A stretch of 64,000 nt of DNA from Ailanthus altissimus (GCA_946807835.1 OX327699.1:1242501-1306500); one strand, 5' to 3'. Positions 23,347 through 34,960 are shown, counted from the first letter of the stretch. Program-made: numbers and translations. Notes: generated from the letters alone by a model not told the origin.

Positions 23347-24108
23347 CTAACTTGTTCGATTCTCTAGCAGCAAATAGAACTTTTGAGAATTCAAAGTATT
23401 AAGGCAATGCAGGATATCCTGAATAATGAGCCCAATTTCTGAAGCCGCCGAAGAGCTCGCAAGAATTTCATTAACCACACTTATCGCATCAGAATTGATT
23501 TCAATCTTAGGGAAACCCAATTGTTGGGCAGCTAACAAACCTTTCAGGATCGCCAAGGCTTCTGCAATTGGAGCTGAAAATGAAACCTCAAGATTCTCAG
23601 AACGAGCCAAAATAACATCCCCGTTACTATGCCTGCTTGCAAAACCAAGACCTATCCTCCGCCGTTTTTGGTTGATTGCCACGTCTGAATTGATTTTTAC
23701 AATGTTGCCTGTCGAAGGGATCCAACGTACTAATCTGTCCACCTTGCCATCAGCACGAGATGTATAGGCAACATGAAACTCCGACAGAAAAGCCTTCGAC
23801 CAACGGAGAGCTGATTTTAAACCATTAAGATTGGTGTCGCGTGTTCTTTGGTTTCGAATGAACCAGTGGCGCCAGAGGATGATACAATGTAGTTCCAAGG
23901 CGAAGCAGCTCAACACACTTAAGCGTTGGGAAAAACAATCCTGAGTAGACATTTGATGATTTACCTGAACAGAAGCCATAAACTCACAGCTTTGACGATC
24001 TATCTTCCAGCCATCACATAACCATAAGGCATGTAAGGTGACTTTAGCTCCCTTATGACAAATTAGGAAAACTTCATTCACAGGGACATAGTGTTGCCTC
24101 AAGTTCAC
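23347..24108 (-). pseudogene. LINE RNase H-like C-terminal domain
   Basis: 254-codon open frame. The C-terminal half is a plant RVT_3/RNase H-like fold: VKINSDVAINQKRRRIGLGFASRHSNGDV (the first Asp is present in NSDVA), APIAEALAILKGLLAAQQLG with the conserved Glu, and IEINSDAISVVNEI with the third Asp. The N-terminal part (ALELHCIILWRHWFIRNQ) matches the zinc-finger linker region of plant LINEs, LLWRLWFRRN. The frame continues open upstream to about 24108. Expression would need the lost 5' promoter. Confidence 0.82.
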
Positions 24109-24364
24109 ATTTGTGGGAATTCAATCATGAGTTGCCCTTCAAAAGAAGAGCTTCACTTTCGGAGGAACCAAAAGTTTCCATAACCACTGCCACCAAACTT
24201 CAACGAAGGATTTTTCTGAATAGTCGATAGTCCCCTTGGCCGAAGTAGTTAACGAATAGCCATCTTCACCAAGTACTTAACAAACTTGTCAAATTGCCAC
24301 ATTACACTATCTAAATTCTCTTCGGGAGGACTTGGAAGTGGTAAGCTTAGAATGAGCTGCACTT

Positions 24365-24676
24365 CTATTCCTCTAAAAATGCCTTACAAATAGTCTCCAC
24401 ATCCCACTGTCCACTGTCCAGAAGCCGATATAAGATGAGAAACAAGTGTAAGCTCCGGCAAATTATGGGGGTAAAGGGGGTGAAATGTGAAAGCCCTATC
24501 CACAGATCGTGATAGATAAAGATTGAGTTCCCATTGCTAATACGCCATCTTAATCCTTGTTGAAAGACCTCTCTACCGCAAATAAAGCTCTTCCAAATGA
24601 AATGTGAGCCACTAGTAGCCATAGCCTGTAAGAAAGAGACATTAGAGAAATAAAAACCTTTTAAAACATGTTCCAT
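24365..24676 (-). pseudogene. LINE zf-RVT-region fragment
   Basis: The stretch SFLQAMATSGSHFIWKSFICGREVFQQGLRWRISNGNSIFIYHDLWI corresponds to the plant LINE segment after RT (SxxWxSIxxGRxLLxxGxRWRIGNGxSIxVxxDxWI). A 104-codon frame bounded by stops. Confidence 0.82.
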
Positions 24677-24738
24677 AAGGGAATTAGGATCCCTTAATAT
24701 ACGTCATCCTTACTTAGTGAGCATGGTTTTGTTAAACC

Positions 24739-25731
24739 TCATAAAACTTTAGAAATCAAGGCCCCATCCTTTTTAACGTACGGAGTTTTTTCTAAAAACA
24801 CCAATAGATTTTTCTTCTCCTTATTAAACAAATTCTGAGGAATAGCTTGAATTACAGCTTTAAGCAGAATTTCCCTACCTACAATTAAGAACAATTTTGA
24901 TTTCCACCTATTTAATTTTTTCCAAACCCGCTCTTTAAAGGTTGAAAATAAATTTAATTTCCTCTGCCCACTTATGATAGGGAGGCCCAAATATTTAGCA
25001 TGGAATTCAACCCTTCGCACCCATGAAATTCACCAACTCCACAACTTTGTCTTCTTGAAAGCGAAAACTGAAACAAACTATTAACTTTGAGTAATTAACT
25101 TGCTGGCCCATAGCTTTCACATACAAATAAATCACATCTAGTCTGTAGCTTTCTCCACAACTTAATCACTAGACAATTTCGTAGGGTAGCTTTCATAAAA
25201 ATTAGACTATCATCAGCAATAAAAAAAATGTGAGATATGGTGGACTCTTGTCTGCGACATTGCACCCCTACCAATTTTTCTTCAACCTTGGCTCTTTAGA
25301 ATAAGACTGACAAACCCTCCGCACAAATGATAAAAAGATAAAAGGGTAAGTGAGTCACCTTGGCGAAAGCCGCTCGTTGGCATTATGAAATCTCATTGCT
25401 CCCTATTGATTAAAATTGAGCGTGAGACTGTAGAAATGTAATGCCAAATCTTTTGAAGCCATCCTTCTGACCAAGCTTACTCATCATGGCTAAAAGAAAA
25501 TGTTATTCCACCCTATTATAAGCTTTTTATCACTAGATGATTATTTTTGAGATTTTGAATCCATTTAATATAATGCAGACATTCAAAACTGAGAACAACA
25601 TTATCTATAATGAGCCTCGTCGAACTAAAAGAACTTTGGGATTCCGATAAAATATCTTTCAAGACTCCCCACAAATGATTTGTCAAAATTTTGGAGATAA
25701 TTTTATACAATACATTGCATAAGCTAATCAA
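24739..25731 (-). pseudogene. LINE reverse transcriptase fragments
   Basis: Two recognisable pieces. 25516-25731 has SLCNVLYKIISKILTNHL and SESQSSFSSTRLIIDNVVLSFECLHYI, matching RPISLCNVxYKIxSKxLxNRL and QSAFVxxRLIxDN. 24739-25020 has AKYLGLPIISGQRKLNLFSTFKERVWKKLNRWKSKLF and GREILLKAVIQAIP, the C-terminal thumb region. Between them (25021-25515) the catalytic FADD region is degraded by stops. Confidence 0.83.
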
Positions 25732-25810
25732 CCGATTATCTTATGATTTTCCTAATACATCACATTTATGAATTAAAGCTAACAAAATTTTATGTTCTCT
25801 CATTGTTCAG

Positions 25811-26415
25811 AAACTTCAAGCAATTAGTCGCAAATCCCTCGCCCGCTATATCTTAATACTTCTTATAAATAATATAAACTCAATTAAGTTATTATTATTG
25901 ATTAATGATTAAACCTAATTTTAATTAAAGGAATTTAAATTAAAATGAAATTGATTTAATTACACGGGTCATCTAAAGTACAACTTTAGACTTTTAATGA
26001 AAAGATTATAGTTATATGAGAGGTCTTAGTAGATAAAAAGATGATGATTCAAATTGGGACTATTAATTTAAAACATAAAACTAATATTGCGTCAATTTAT
26101 ACGAATAAATTTGTATAAAAAAATTATTTTATAAATTGTCACTATTTTTTTTCTTTATTTTTTTTTCAAAAAATTACACCAATTTACCGCTTATTCTTTT
26201 CAACAACAATACTTTCTTTTTTTACTTTTTTAGGTGTAGCCCACATTTTTGTTCTCAAAATAAAATATTGTTGCTTCTTGGGTTTTTCTTGTTTCAACTA
26301 CCACTTCTTTTAAATTTTATTTTTTTTTAAATTTCCCATTTTCAATTACAATTTTTTTCTAATGAAGTTATATTTGACCCTTCTTGTTTTTAGTATTATT
26401 TGAGGTAATTTTGCA
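25811..26415. repeat. LINE-flanking duplicated segment, copy A
   Basis: Matches 31490-33190 (copy B, which carries a MITE insertion). The last ~150 bp match 40270-40420 (copy C). Shared landmarks include GGTGTAGCCCACATTTTTG at 26233-26251 and the (T)n-rich ACCACTTCTTTT block. Non-coding. Confidence 0.75.
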
Positions 26416-27040
26416 TTTTATATTACCAAACAAACTGCTGGCTTGTTCAGAATTTAAGGCACTGCTGCGCGAGGCGGCCTTTTTGGCTGGCAAAACTTGG
26501 CAGCTACTGGCACTGTGCAGGGCGACGGGTTCTGGGCTTTTGGTCAGCAACACTTGGCACTGCAAGGCGGGGCTAGTTTTTTCTTACTGAAATTAGGTTG
26601 TCTTGTCGGTGAGCATCCTGTGAGTGAGAGAGGCGGTATGTTCTGCTGGCCGGTGGTTTTTGAGTGCTGGTCATTGGTCAGACAGTAAGAGTGAGAGACA
26701 AGAGGGAACGTGAACTAATTTTGTGGGGAAGGGGCGGCTGGGGCTGCTAGGATTTTTCTTGTTTTATATATACGAGTAATTAGGTGCAGACAATCTTACA
26801 GTAAGAATATATATTGCCCAATTCTTAACTGCCACGTGGTATTTTTATTTTTTAAATTTTAAAATTTTAAATCAATTTTTTGGTTAGATTTTAATTTTTA
26901 ATCAAATCGAACCGTATTCAAATTAGATCATTTAGTTATGCCCTATAAATAATTGAACGGTTTCTTGTGATTGAGACAATCGAACCAAATTGTTAGCCCA
27001 GTTTAATTTTTTTTATTATTAATTAATTTTGTCACCAATT
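26416..27040. other. GC-richer island interrupting duplicated segment A
   Basis: About 26430-26760 is far richer in G+C than its surroundings and has no counterpart in copies B or C, so it is probably an insertion. Open frames of 63-68 codons occur on both strands without family resemblance. The remainder to 27040 is AT-rich. Not identified; could be a non-autonomous DNA element or a captured gene fragment. Confidence 0.4.
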
Positions 27041-27149
27041 AATAATTACTTTAAAGTTACATTATGTTAACAATCAATAATTATTTAATACATTAATTTA
27101 ATATAAAAAATTTTAAATAAAATTTTAAAAATATAACATTACTCTTATA

Positions 27150-28540
27150 TTATATTAATATTAACCCTTTACTCTTCTATTGGACAGGTTTTTAAATAAT
27201 TTAAAATAACATAAAATAATGGGATAATTGCAGCAACAATAAAAGAGAAAAATATCAGTTCTCTTCTTTTAATTTTCTTTCAATTGCAGATTACTATTTT
27301 TTTCTCCATCAAACAATATTTCATTTTCCCTTTCTTCTAATTGAAATCTTTCTTTTTATAAAAAATAATTGTTTATATATATATATATATGAAGAGAGAA
27401 GTCAAATTTAAGATATTTATTTTAGTAAAAAAAATAATACAATGTAAATTTTTTAGCATTCAAACATGTGCAACAATAATGATTTTATCTGTACGCTGAA
27501 TCGACGGCCGGCTCACCAAAACTTTATCCCGTGATAGGCCGAGACTAAGAGAGTGGTTTCAATCCCACGGCTGGAGCATTCATTTCATACAACGCGAACC
27601 AGTCATTTCACCATCTGAAAAAGTACCCGTGAACTTATTTTCTTCGTCATTTCATACAACGCGAATCAATCATTTCTTGTTAAGTTCACACCACTTTTAG
27701 AAGATGGGAAATCTAATCTAATTAATCAATCAATAACAAATGTGAAAGAAATCATAATGTGGGTAACACTTTTCTTTTTGTCATTCTCTTTTTCTTGAAA
27801 TATAGGTATTAATGTTATTTTAATAGGAATAATGTTACACTTTTTAATTAATATTTTAAATTTTTTATTTTAAATAATATATTAATAAATTATTAGATGA
27901 TAAAAAAATATAATTTATAATTTTAAAAATTATATAATTTTATTATTTAATAATTATTTAATATAAATAAAAAAATTTAAAATATTAATTAAAAAATATA
28001 ACATTACTCTTTAAACAAAATATATCTACTTAAAGTTCAGAATGAAAATTTCTGACAATATATAATTAAAAAAATGATATAACCATTTAAAGATTGTATA
28101 CAAATTGAACTCCCTCACAAATAGCTTTATTACTTTTATAAGTCATCCTTGACTACGGGCATTGACCCTCGTAACTAGAACTGTATTAGAGTTTTCACAA
28201 AGATATTTCTTTTGACACAAAAAAAAAATGTCAATCAAACTAATAAAGTTTTAAAAGTAATACTACTTGACTTACTTTATATCCCTAATATGATATGACA
28301 TTTAATAATAGGTGTTGGTGCTACACCGATAGATATAAAAAGTAAGTGTATAGTAATTTTGAAGTTTTAAATATATAGAAAATATTATCATAAAAATAAA
28401 ACAAAACTATGAAGATTAAAATACTTCGTATCTAGAATTGGATAACAAATGCTCGCAACTATTCGGGGATTGTTGTGTTACTTGAGATTGAAAAATATAA
28501 TAGTTTATTTTTCATTCCAATTATTAAAACTATAACTATA
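27150..28540. repeat. Segmental duplicate shared with 40560-42000
   Basis: Colinear with copy C. Best conserved is a GC-richer block at about 27500-27700 containing GGCCGAGACTAAGAGAGTGG, ATCCCACGGCTGGA and CATTTCATACAACGC. Also shared are TTAAAGTTCAGAATGA and AAGATATTTCTTTT. No reading frame is conserved across the pair. Confidence 0.75.
27828..28011. mobile_element. MITE with long terminal inverted repeats
   Basis: About 185 bp. The left end AATAATGTTACACTTTTTAA is mirrored by the right end (TATAACATTACTCTT), and pairing extends for roughly 75 bp per arm. The same element, with the same flanks, is at 41238-41433, so it predates the segmental duplication. Confidence 0.7.
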
Positions 28541-28634
28541 ACCGATGCCACCAAATTTTAATGTAGGATTTTTTTTAATAGCCGATAGTCTCCTTGGCAA
28601 AAGTAGTTAATTAACAGTTATTTTTTATTGGATA

Positions 28635-29594
28635 TGGATATTAAGTTTTATTCTTTAGTTTAATATTTTTATGACATCAATTAAGTCACAGTTTTGATAT
28701 TTTTTTTATTTTATGCATAGCGTAAAATCATAACTCACATCATAAATAAGAACACATAAGATTAACACACCAATAATGATAAAAATAAATAAATTAATCA
28801 ATAAGACACAAGATATACGTGGTTCGGCTCAAAATTGTCTACATCTATAGATGATCCATGATCTAGCTTCTTATTATTAATATAAATCACTAAGTATCTT
28901 CTTACATCCTCAATGATCCCATAAGACCTCTTAGTATCTCCTATATAAACCTCTAAGTATCTACCGTTGATCACCATGACTCCCTAAGACCTCTTAGTAT
29001 CTCCTCATAAGAGATTTTTATAACGAATATAAGAATTGCCCGAGCATCTAAGAAAAAATTATCTATGGTGTTTTTTTTGTTCACTTAAGAACTAAAAGAA
29101 AACACTCTTCAGATGTTACACCCTAGTGCACCACGCACTTAGTGTCTACCTAACTCCTCTTTTTTCTCTTATGGTTACAACTGAAACTTTAAATGTTTGT
29201 CTTTCTCTTGTGTTTAGAAGGGTTTATATAGCGAATAAAATACCTTTGGAAACCTTAAACCTAGTTGGAATAAGAGCTCTTACTTGTAAGAGTACTAATC
29301 CCACTTAAAGAAGTCAATTAAGTTAAAACAAGAAATACCATAAGTAGCCAAGTAAATAGTAACTGAGTGAACAGTACTCGCACGTGAACAATTCGGATGA
29401 ATAGTCCCCCCACCGTGAACAGTACCCTCGTCGCCGTGAACAGTATCATCGCATGAATAGTACCCATTATTTTACCTTTTCATTTTGCTCCTCCTCTGTA
29501 CACCAAATGCGTACTTGACTTTATAATAACTCTCCTCTTGATATTCATTTTAATTTTTGTCCATACAAAATTGTTGAATCACCAATTTTCAACA
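28635..29594 (-). mobile_element. Solo LTR in LINE B (960 bp)
   Basis: Ends TGGATATTAAG and ATTTTCAACA. Flanks are GGATA (28630-28634) and GAGTA (29595-29599), a decayed copy of AAGTA at the empty site in LINE A (24271-24275). Minus-strand sense is assumed because TGTTGAAAATTGG begins that strand. Contains several GTGAACAGTAC-type repeats at 29370-29465. The 60-codon plus frame at 29126 is incidental. Confidence 0.68.
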
Positions 29595-29791
29595 GAGTAA
29601 TTACCAAACTTGTCAAAGTATCACATAACACTATCTAAATTCTCTTCGGGATGACTTGTAAGAGGTAAGCTTAGAATGAGCTGCACTTCTTTCTCTGAAA
29701 ATGCTTTACAAATAGTATTCACATCTTACTATCCAAAAGCCGATAGATATAACATGAGAAACAAGTGTTATTTCGGTAAATTATTAGGGTA

Positions 29792-30108
29792 TGATAAGAT
29801 TCTGAGACCTTTTTGATTTGTGAGAAAGCAAGAAGAAACATACATAAACAATTATAAAAAACACAAGCTTTATTTTTTCTTATGAATCTTTCAATCTGAA
29901 ACCACACAGTAAAATGATAGCCTTGGCTGAAATTTATATCAGTCCATTGTGTAAATGATGGGAAAGTAGTTAATATTTCATAACAAACATTCAATAACTT
30001 TTACTACGCTGGCTTGACCATAATAACCTTGTTAAGCTGGCATAACTGAATCTGTTTGACGTGGTAGTCCTTAACCATTTTTGAAAATACTGAAAGCAGT
30101 TTCTAACA
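29792..30108. mobile_element. Short LTR-like insertion (317 bp) in LINE B
   Basis: Starts TGATAAGATTC and ends TTTCTAACA, flanked by GGGTA (29787-29791) and AGGTA (30109-30113). LINE A has a single GGGTAAAGGGG at the matching place. The size fits a solo LTR of a small element such as a TRIM; no relative elsewhere in the window. Confidence 0.55.
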
Positions 30109-31490
30109 AGGTAAAGGGGCTGAAATGTGAAAGCCCTAGGAATCCACAAATTGTGATAGGAAGAGGTTGAGTTCTCATTACTAATACGCCATCTTAATCC
30201 TTGTTGAATGAGGTTTCTACCCTAAATAAAGCTTTTTCAAATGAAAGATGAGCCATTAGAAGCCATAGCATGTACGAAAAAGACATCAAAAAAATAAAAA
30301 TCTTTTAAAACATAGGCCATAAAGGAATTAGAAGCCCTTAATGCGTGCCATCCTTGCTTAATGAGTATGGTTTTGTTAAAGGTCATAAAATTTCTAAAAC
30401 CAAGGCCCTCATTTCTTTTCAGCTTACAAATTTATTTACAAGAACACCAATGGATTTTTTTTCTCCTTATTACCCCTCATCAGAATCTAGCAAAGGCTCT
30501 ATGAAGATCTCGAATAAAAGTCATTGGTAAATAGAAAAGGTTAATAAAGTAAGCTGGAATAGCATGGACTATAACTTTAAGTACAATTTCCCTACCTACA
30601 GCAGAGAACAATTTTTATTTTCACCAATTCAACTTATTCCAAACCTACTCTTTAAGGGTCGTAAACAAATTTAATTTCCTCTTCCCACTTATGCTAGGGA
30701 GTCCTAAATATTTAGCATGGAATTCAACTATTTACACCCCCATTCAATTCACAAACTCCACAACTTTATCTTCTTGAAAGCAAGAACTGAAGCAAATTGC
30801 TGACTTTGAGTAATTAACTTGCTGGCCTGAATCTTTCTCATACATAGAAATCACATCTTTAATCACTTGATAATTCTGTAGGGTAACCTTCTAAAAAACT
30901 AGACTATTATCAACAAAAAAAAAATTGAGATATGGTAGGCCCTTGTTTACCATATTGTACCCTACCAATTTTCCTTCAATCTTAACTCTTTAGAATAAGG
31001 GTGACAAACCCTCTGCATAAATGATAAAAAGATAAAGGAAAAGCGAGTCACCTTGGCGAAGGCCACTTGTTGGCATTATGAAAGCACATTGCTCCTTATT
31101 GATTAAAATGGAGTATGAGACCGTAGAAATGCAATGCCAAATTTTTGAAGCCACCTTTATGAAAAACCAAGCTTACCCATCATGGCTAAAAGAAAAGCTT
31201 ACCCTATCGTAAGCTTTAACGCTAGATGACTACTTTGGGGTTTTGAATCCTTTTAATATAATGCAAACATTCAAAGTTGATAACATCATTATCTATAATG
31301 AGCCTCTTTAGAATAAAGGCGCTTGAGAATTCGGATATAATGTCTTTCAAGACTTTACACAAACGGTTTGCCAAAGCTTTGGAGATGATTTTATACATCA
31401 TATTGCATAAGCTAGTCAACCAAATATTTTTTTCAAGTACAAATGCCAAAAATACTAATCACTTTTGTATTGGAACAATTCGTTGAAATT

Positions 31491-33190
31491 GTTCATTTGA
31501 AAATTTTTGACGAAATGAAAAATACATATACGTACCCATAGAACATTTGTCGTGTGTCCCAATACTTCTGATAAATCATATAAAGCTCAATTAAGTAATT
31601 ATTATTGGTTAAGGACCAAATCTAATTTTAATTCAAAGAGTTTAGATTAAAATGAAATTGATTTAATTGCACAAGTCATCTAAAGTGTAACTTTAGACTT
31701 TTAGGGAATATATTATAATTAGATTAGAGATTTTAGTGGATCAAAATATGATGATTAAGATATGGCCTTAAATTTAAAACAATAAAACTAATGTCATGTC
31801 AATTTATACAAATAAATTTGTATTAAAAAGAAGGGTTATTTTTATGGGTGCCCCTGGTATTTTGCTTAAAATTAAAGGTGTCATTGATGTTTAAAAAATA
31901 GCGTCTAATGCCTTTACTATTAAAAGATGTTATAAAATATTCTAATTTTTTTTTATAAAAAAACTATTATACCCTTATTCATTATCTTTTTAACTTATTT
32001 CGGATTATTTTAAGGCTTTTTTTTTAACTATAGTACTAAAATAAAATATATATTATTTTTATTTTTATCATTTATTTTAAATAATTTTTTTCAATTTTGG
32101 TACTCTATTTTTTTCTTTTTTACTTGAGTACTAAAATAAAAATTTTAACAAATGTATAATTATAATTTATATTTTGAAATAAGTACAATTAATTAAATTG
32201 TGGGATGTGATTTTTATGAATAAATATATAAAATTACCATTTTAACAATTCAAATCAATAGATTTCATTATCTATTAAGCAAATATATAAAATTCTCTTT
32301 TATTTCTTTTTTTTTACTTGATTATCCAAACTAATTATATATTTTTATGAGATGGATGATCAAATCATTTGATGATCTTACATAACTAATGTCCCGAAAT
32401 TGAAGAGTATGGATTATTTTTATTTCTTTTTTTATTTGACTACTAAAGCAAAAAATATATATTTTTACAAAATATTTATTATTTATAATTTTTAAAACTT
32501 ATTTAAAAATATATTTTTATTGTAGATTTTAATTAAGATTAAAATATTTAAAAATTTAAACAAATATTAAAAAATAAAAATAAAAAATATTTTTTTGAAA
32601 TTTTTTTATTTTAGTACTCAAGTAAAAAAGAAAAAAATAGAGTATCAAAATTGAAAAAAAAAATTATTTAAAATAAATGATAAAAATAAAAATAAAATAT
32701 ATTTTATTTTAGTACTATAGTTAAAAAAAGTCACAAAATAATAAAATAAATAAATTAAAAAGATAATAAATAGGAGTATAATAGTCATTTTATAAAATAT
32801 TTGAAATATTTCATAACATATTTTAATAGTGAAGGCATTGAAAGTTATTTTCTAAACGTCAAAGGCATTCCTAATTTAAAGCCAAATATTAGGAGCACCC
32901 ATAAAAATAATCTTAAAACAAAATTGGCATATATAATGTCACTATATTATTTTTATCTAGTTATTGATTTTCTTTTTTAAATTCCACCAATTTACCACTC
33001 TTTCTTTTTTGACTTTTTTAGGTGTAGCCTACATTTTTGTTCTCGAAATAAAATATTGTTGCTTCTTGGGTTTTTCTTGTTTCAACTACCACTTCTTTTA
33101 ATGTTTTTTTCTTTTTGGAATTTCCCTCTTTTAAGTACCACTTTTTTTAATTTTAGTATTATCTGAGGTAATTTTACTTTTTATATTACC
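31491..33190. repeat. LINE-flanking duplicated segment, copy B
   Basis: Matches 25811-26415 on both sides of the inserted MITE (31832-32912). Landmarks include AAAATGAAATTGATTTAATT and GTCTAAAGTTGTA-type blocks, and GGTGTAGCCTACATTTTTG at 33021-33039. Confidence 0.75.
31832..32912. mobile_element. Long-TIR foldback MITE, Mutator-like
   Basis: 1081 bp whose two ~300-bp ends are inverted copies: left GGTTATTTTTATGGGTGCCC, right GGGCACCC-type complement ending AAAAATAATC. The flanks TTAAAAAGA (31823-31831) and TTAAAACAA (32913-32921) look like a 9-bp duplication. Copy A at about 26110-26125 is the empty site. The centre is AT-rich and codes nothing. Confidence 0.78.
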
Positions 33191-33591
33191 AAAATACTCA
33201 TTTATGAGTAAAAACAAATTATATTATGTATAATATTATACTTCTCAAATGTTGTCCTAAAAATTTCATCTCAACTGATGTGTCAAGTAATAACAAAATT
33301 TTTTTATTATTATTATTATTATAAGAGTGAAGAGATTCAAACTTTTTATTTTCTAAAATTTTAGGAGTTTAAATTTTTTTTTCAAGTTAAAATAGACGAA
33401 AATCGTTACCTAACAATGGTGTCAATAGAATTTTTAAAACTATTAGAATTTGCATGATTCTTTTAAAAAATTTGTTTTTTATATTACCAAAACACTCCAA
33501 GGAATTATATTATGAATAATACTATACTTCTCAATGCTATCCCAAAATTGTCATCTTAAATGATATATCAAGTAATAATAAAATTTTATTA

Positions 33592-33635
<44 letters not shown>

Positions 33636-33790
33636 ATAATAATTATAGAAGTGAAGAGATTCGAACTTTTTATTTTCTAAAACTTTAGGAGTTAAAATTG
33701 TTTTTATTTTCTTAAAATAGATAGAAATCGTTAGCTGACAATGGTGTCAATAGGATTTTTAAAACCATTGAAATTTGCATACTCTTTTTT
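33178..33790. repeat. Tandem duplication of a ~295-bp unit with (TTA)n expansion
   Basis: Unit 1 (33178-33470) and unit 2 (33476-33790) share TTTATATTACCAAAA, GAAGTGAAGAGATTC-type and GACAATGGTGTCAATAG blocks. The (TTA)n run is about 20 bp in unit 1 and about 55 bp (33587-33642) in unit 2. Confidence 0.8.
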
Positions 33791-34620
33791 TTTAAAATTA
33801 AGGGTCCAAATATCTTTTTTCTTTTCTCTAAATCTTTTTAAAAGTCTCAAAACAACAAGGTATAATGACTATTTGTGATTCATGTCATAAATAAACGAAT
33901 TAAAAATCACCAGAAAGAGCACATAATACAATAGTATATTAGTATTTTGAGGAAAGTCTTCAAACCATTATGAAAGCTATGTAAAAGCTAAAGCTCTTGC
34001 TAACACATTATAGCTCCTAGTAATAGCATTAACCACCAAAGGCTTATTAACTTGAAGGATTTGGCTATGTGGGATGGAAAAAGTTTGAAATCAACCACTA
34101 ATTTCGCCCTTCCTAAACAGACTATGCTTGATTAAACTCATCACATTAGTTGAATCTTATCCCACCTTAACAAGTCACCGGTTACAAACTAGACTCAAGA
34201 GCCAACTTTAAACCTTAAAGAACTGCCAAAGCTTAAGCAAATTCAACATCCTAGGAAATGCTTTTGATTCATGTAAGCAGCCACGATTTTTTCAGATATA
34301 AGCTTAATATAATGTCCTTCAAGTATGACTTTTAATTATTAACCCTGGATTTTAGGTCATCCTAGGCCAATGAGTTGAATATATTAATCTTTAAGAATAA
34401 TTACTGAGTCATTTAATGGGCTAGGCTGAAATTAAACTGGGATGACCATTTATTGGAATTTGTTAGACTTTCCAAGCTTCTTAACTCATTCAAAGTTAGT
34501 CTAAATAAAATAATCACAACTTGATCCAAATGTAGTAATCACAATCAAATGTGAAATTATAGTGATTCAATTCAATATGAATCTACATCCATTTTACCGA
34601 GCCTATTCAGCTCACCCAAT
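33645..34620. repeat. Dispersed repeat 'R', copy 1
   Basis: Aligns over ~950 bp with 54540-55490 at a high level (for example GACTCAAGAGCCAA, GCAAATTCAACATCCTA, TTTTACCGAGCCTATTCA). No conserved reading frame or clear ends; class unknown. Confidence 0.75.
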
Positions 34621-34639
34621 CACAACTTGATCCAAATGA

Positions 34640-34960
34640 AGTAATCACAAAGATCTTGAAATGTTTTAAGATCGATAAAGCTCTCTATTAAGCACTTTAA
34701 TAGTCATTCAATCTCTTGATCCTAAGATGGATTCATTTTATCATAAAGAAGAAGGTAAATTGGTACTTGATCCAGAAGTATCATATTTTAGTGCAATTGG
34801 TATTTTGTTGTATTTAACATAATGTACTAGACCAGACATAACATTCTCAATCGTAAGTTTCAGCTTGGAACTAACCAAAAGACAATGAAATGATATTAAA
34901 CATATTTTGTTTAATCTCATTGAATTTTTTTTAATAGAAGTTAAATACAAATATTATAAG
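34640..34960 (+). pseudogene. Ty1/copia RT/connection fragment
   Basis: Plus-strand translation contains KLVLDPEVSYFSAIGILLYLT*CTRPDITFSI and KRQ*NDIKHILFNL. These correspond to the copia segment PEVPYLSAIGALMYLxNCTRPDIAF and RHWNGIKHILRYL between RT and RNase H. Two stops; about 100 codons remain. No LTRs belonging to it were found. Confidence 0.78.

Larger units (their letters stand above)
23191..25810 (-). mobile_element. L1-type LINE 'A', 5'-truncated
   Basis: A non-LTR retrotransposon on the minus strand, ending in a short poly(A) tail (plus-strand T run at 23190-23199). Running from high to low coordinates are RT blocks, a zf-RVT segment and an RNase H-like domain, in the order of plant L1 ORF2. 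The 5' part (ORF1, endonuclease, most of RT) is missing. The break with flanking DNA is near 25810. Frames are separated by stops. Confidence 0.85.
28541..31490 (-). mobile_element. L1-type LINE 'B', second copy, multiply interrupted
   Basis: Colinear with 24180-25810 of LINE A (for example CTAAATTCTCTTCGGGA at 29634, AAGCTTAGAATGAGCTGCAC, and SLCNMMYKIISKALANRL on the minus strand at 31222-31449). The 3' part (RNase H end) is missing left of 28541. Interrupted by LTR-type insertions at 28635-29594 and 29792-30108, for which LINE A supplies the empty sites. All frames are broken. Confidence 0.82.

Noticed and set aside
27540..27585. Possible tRNA gene (B-box-like TTCAATCCC)
   Set aside because: No acceptor stem, anticodon arm or A-box at the proper spacing.
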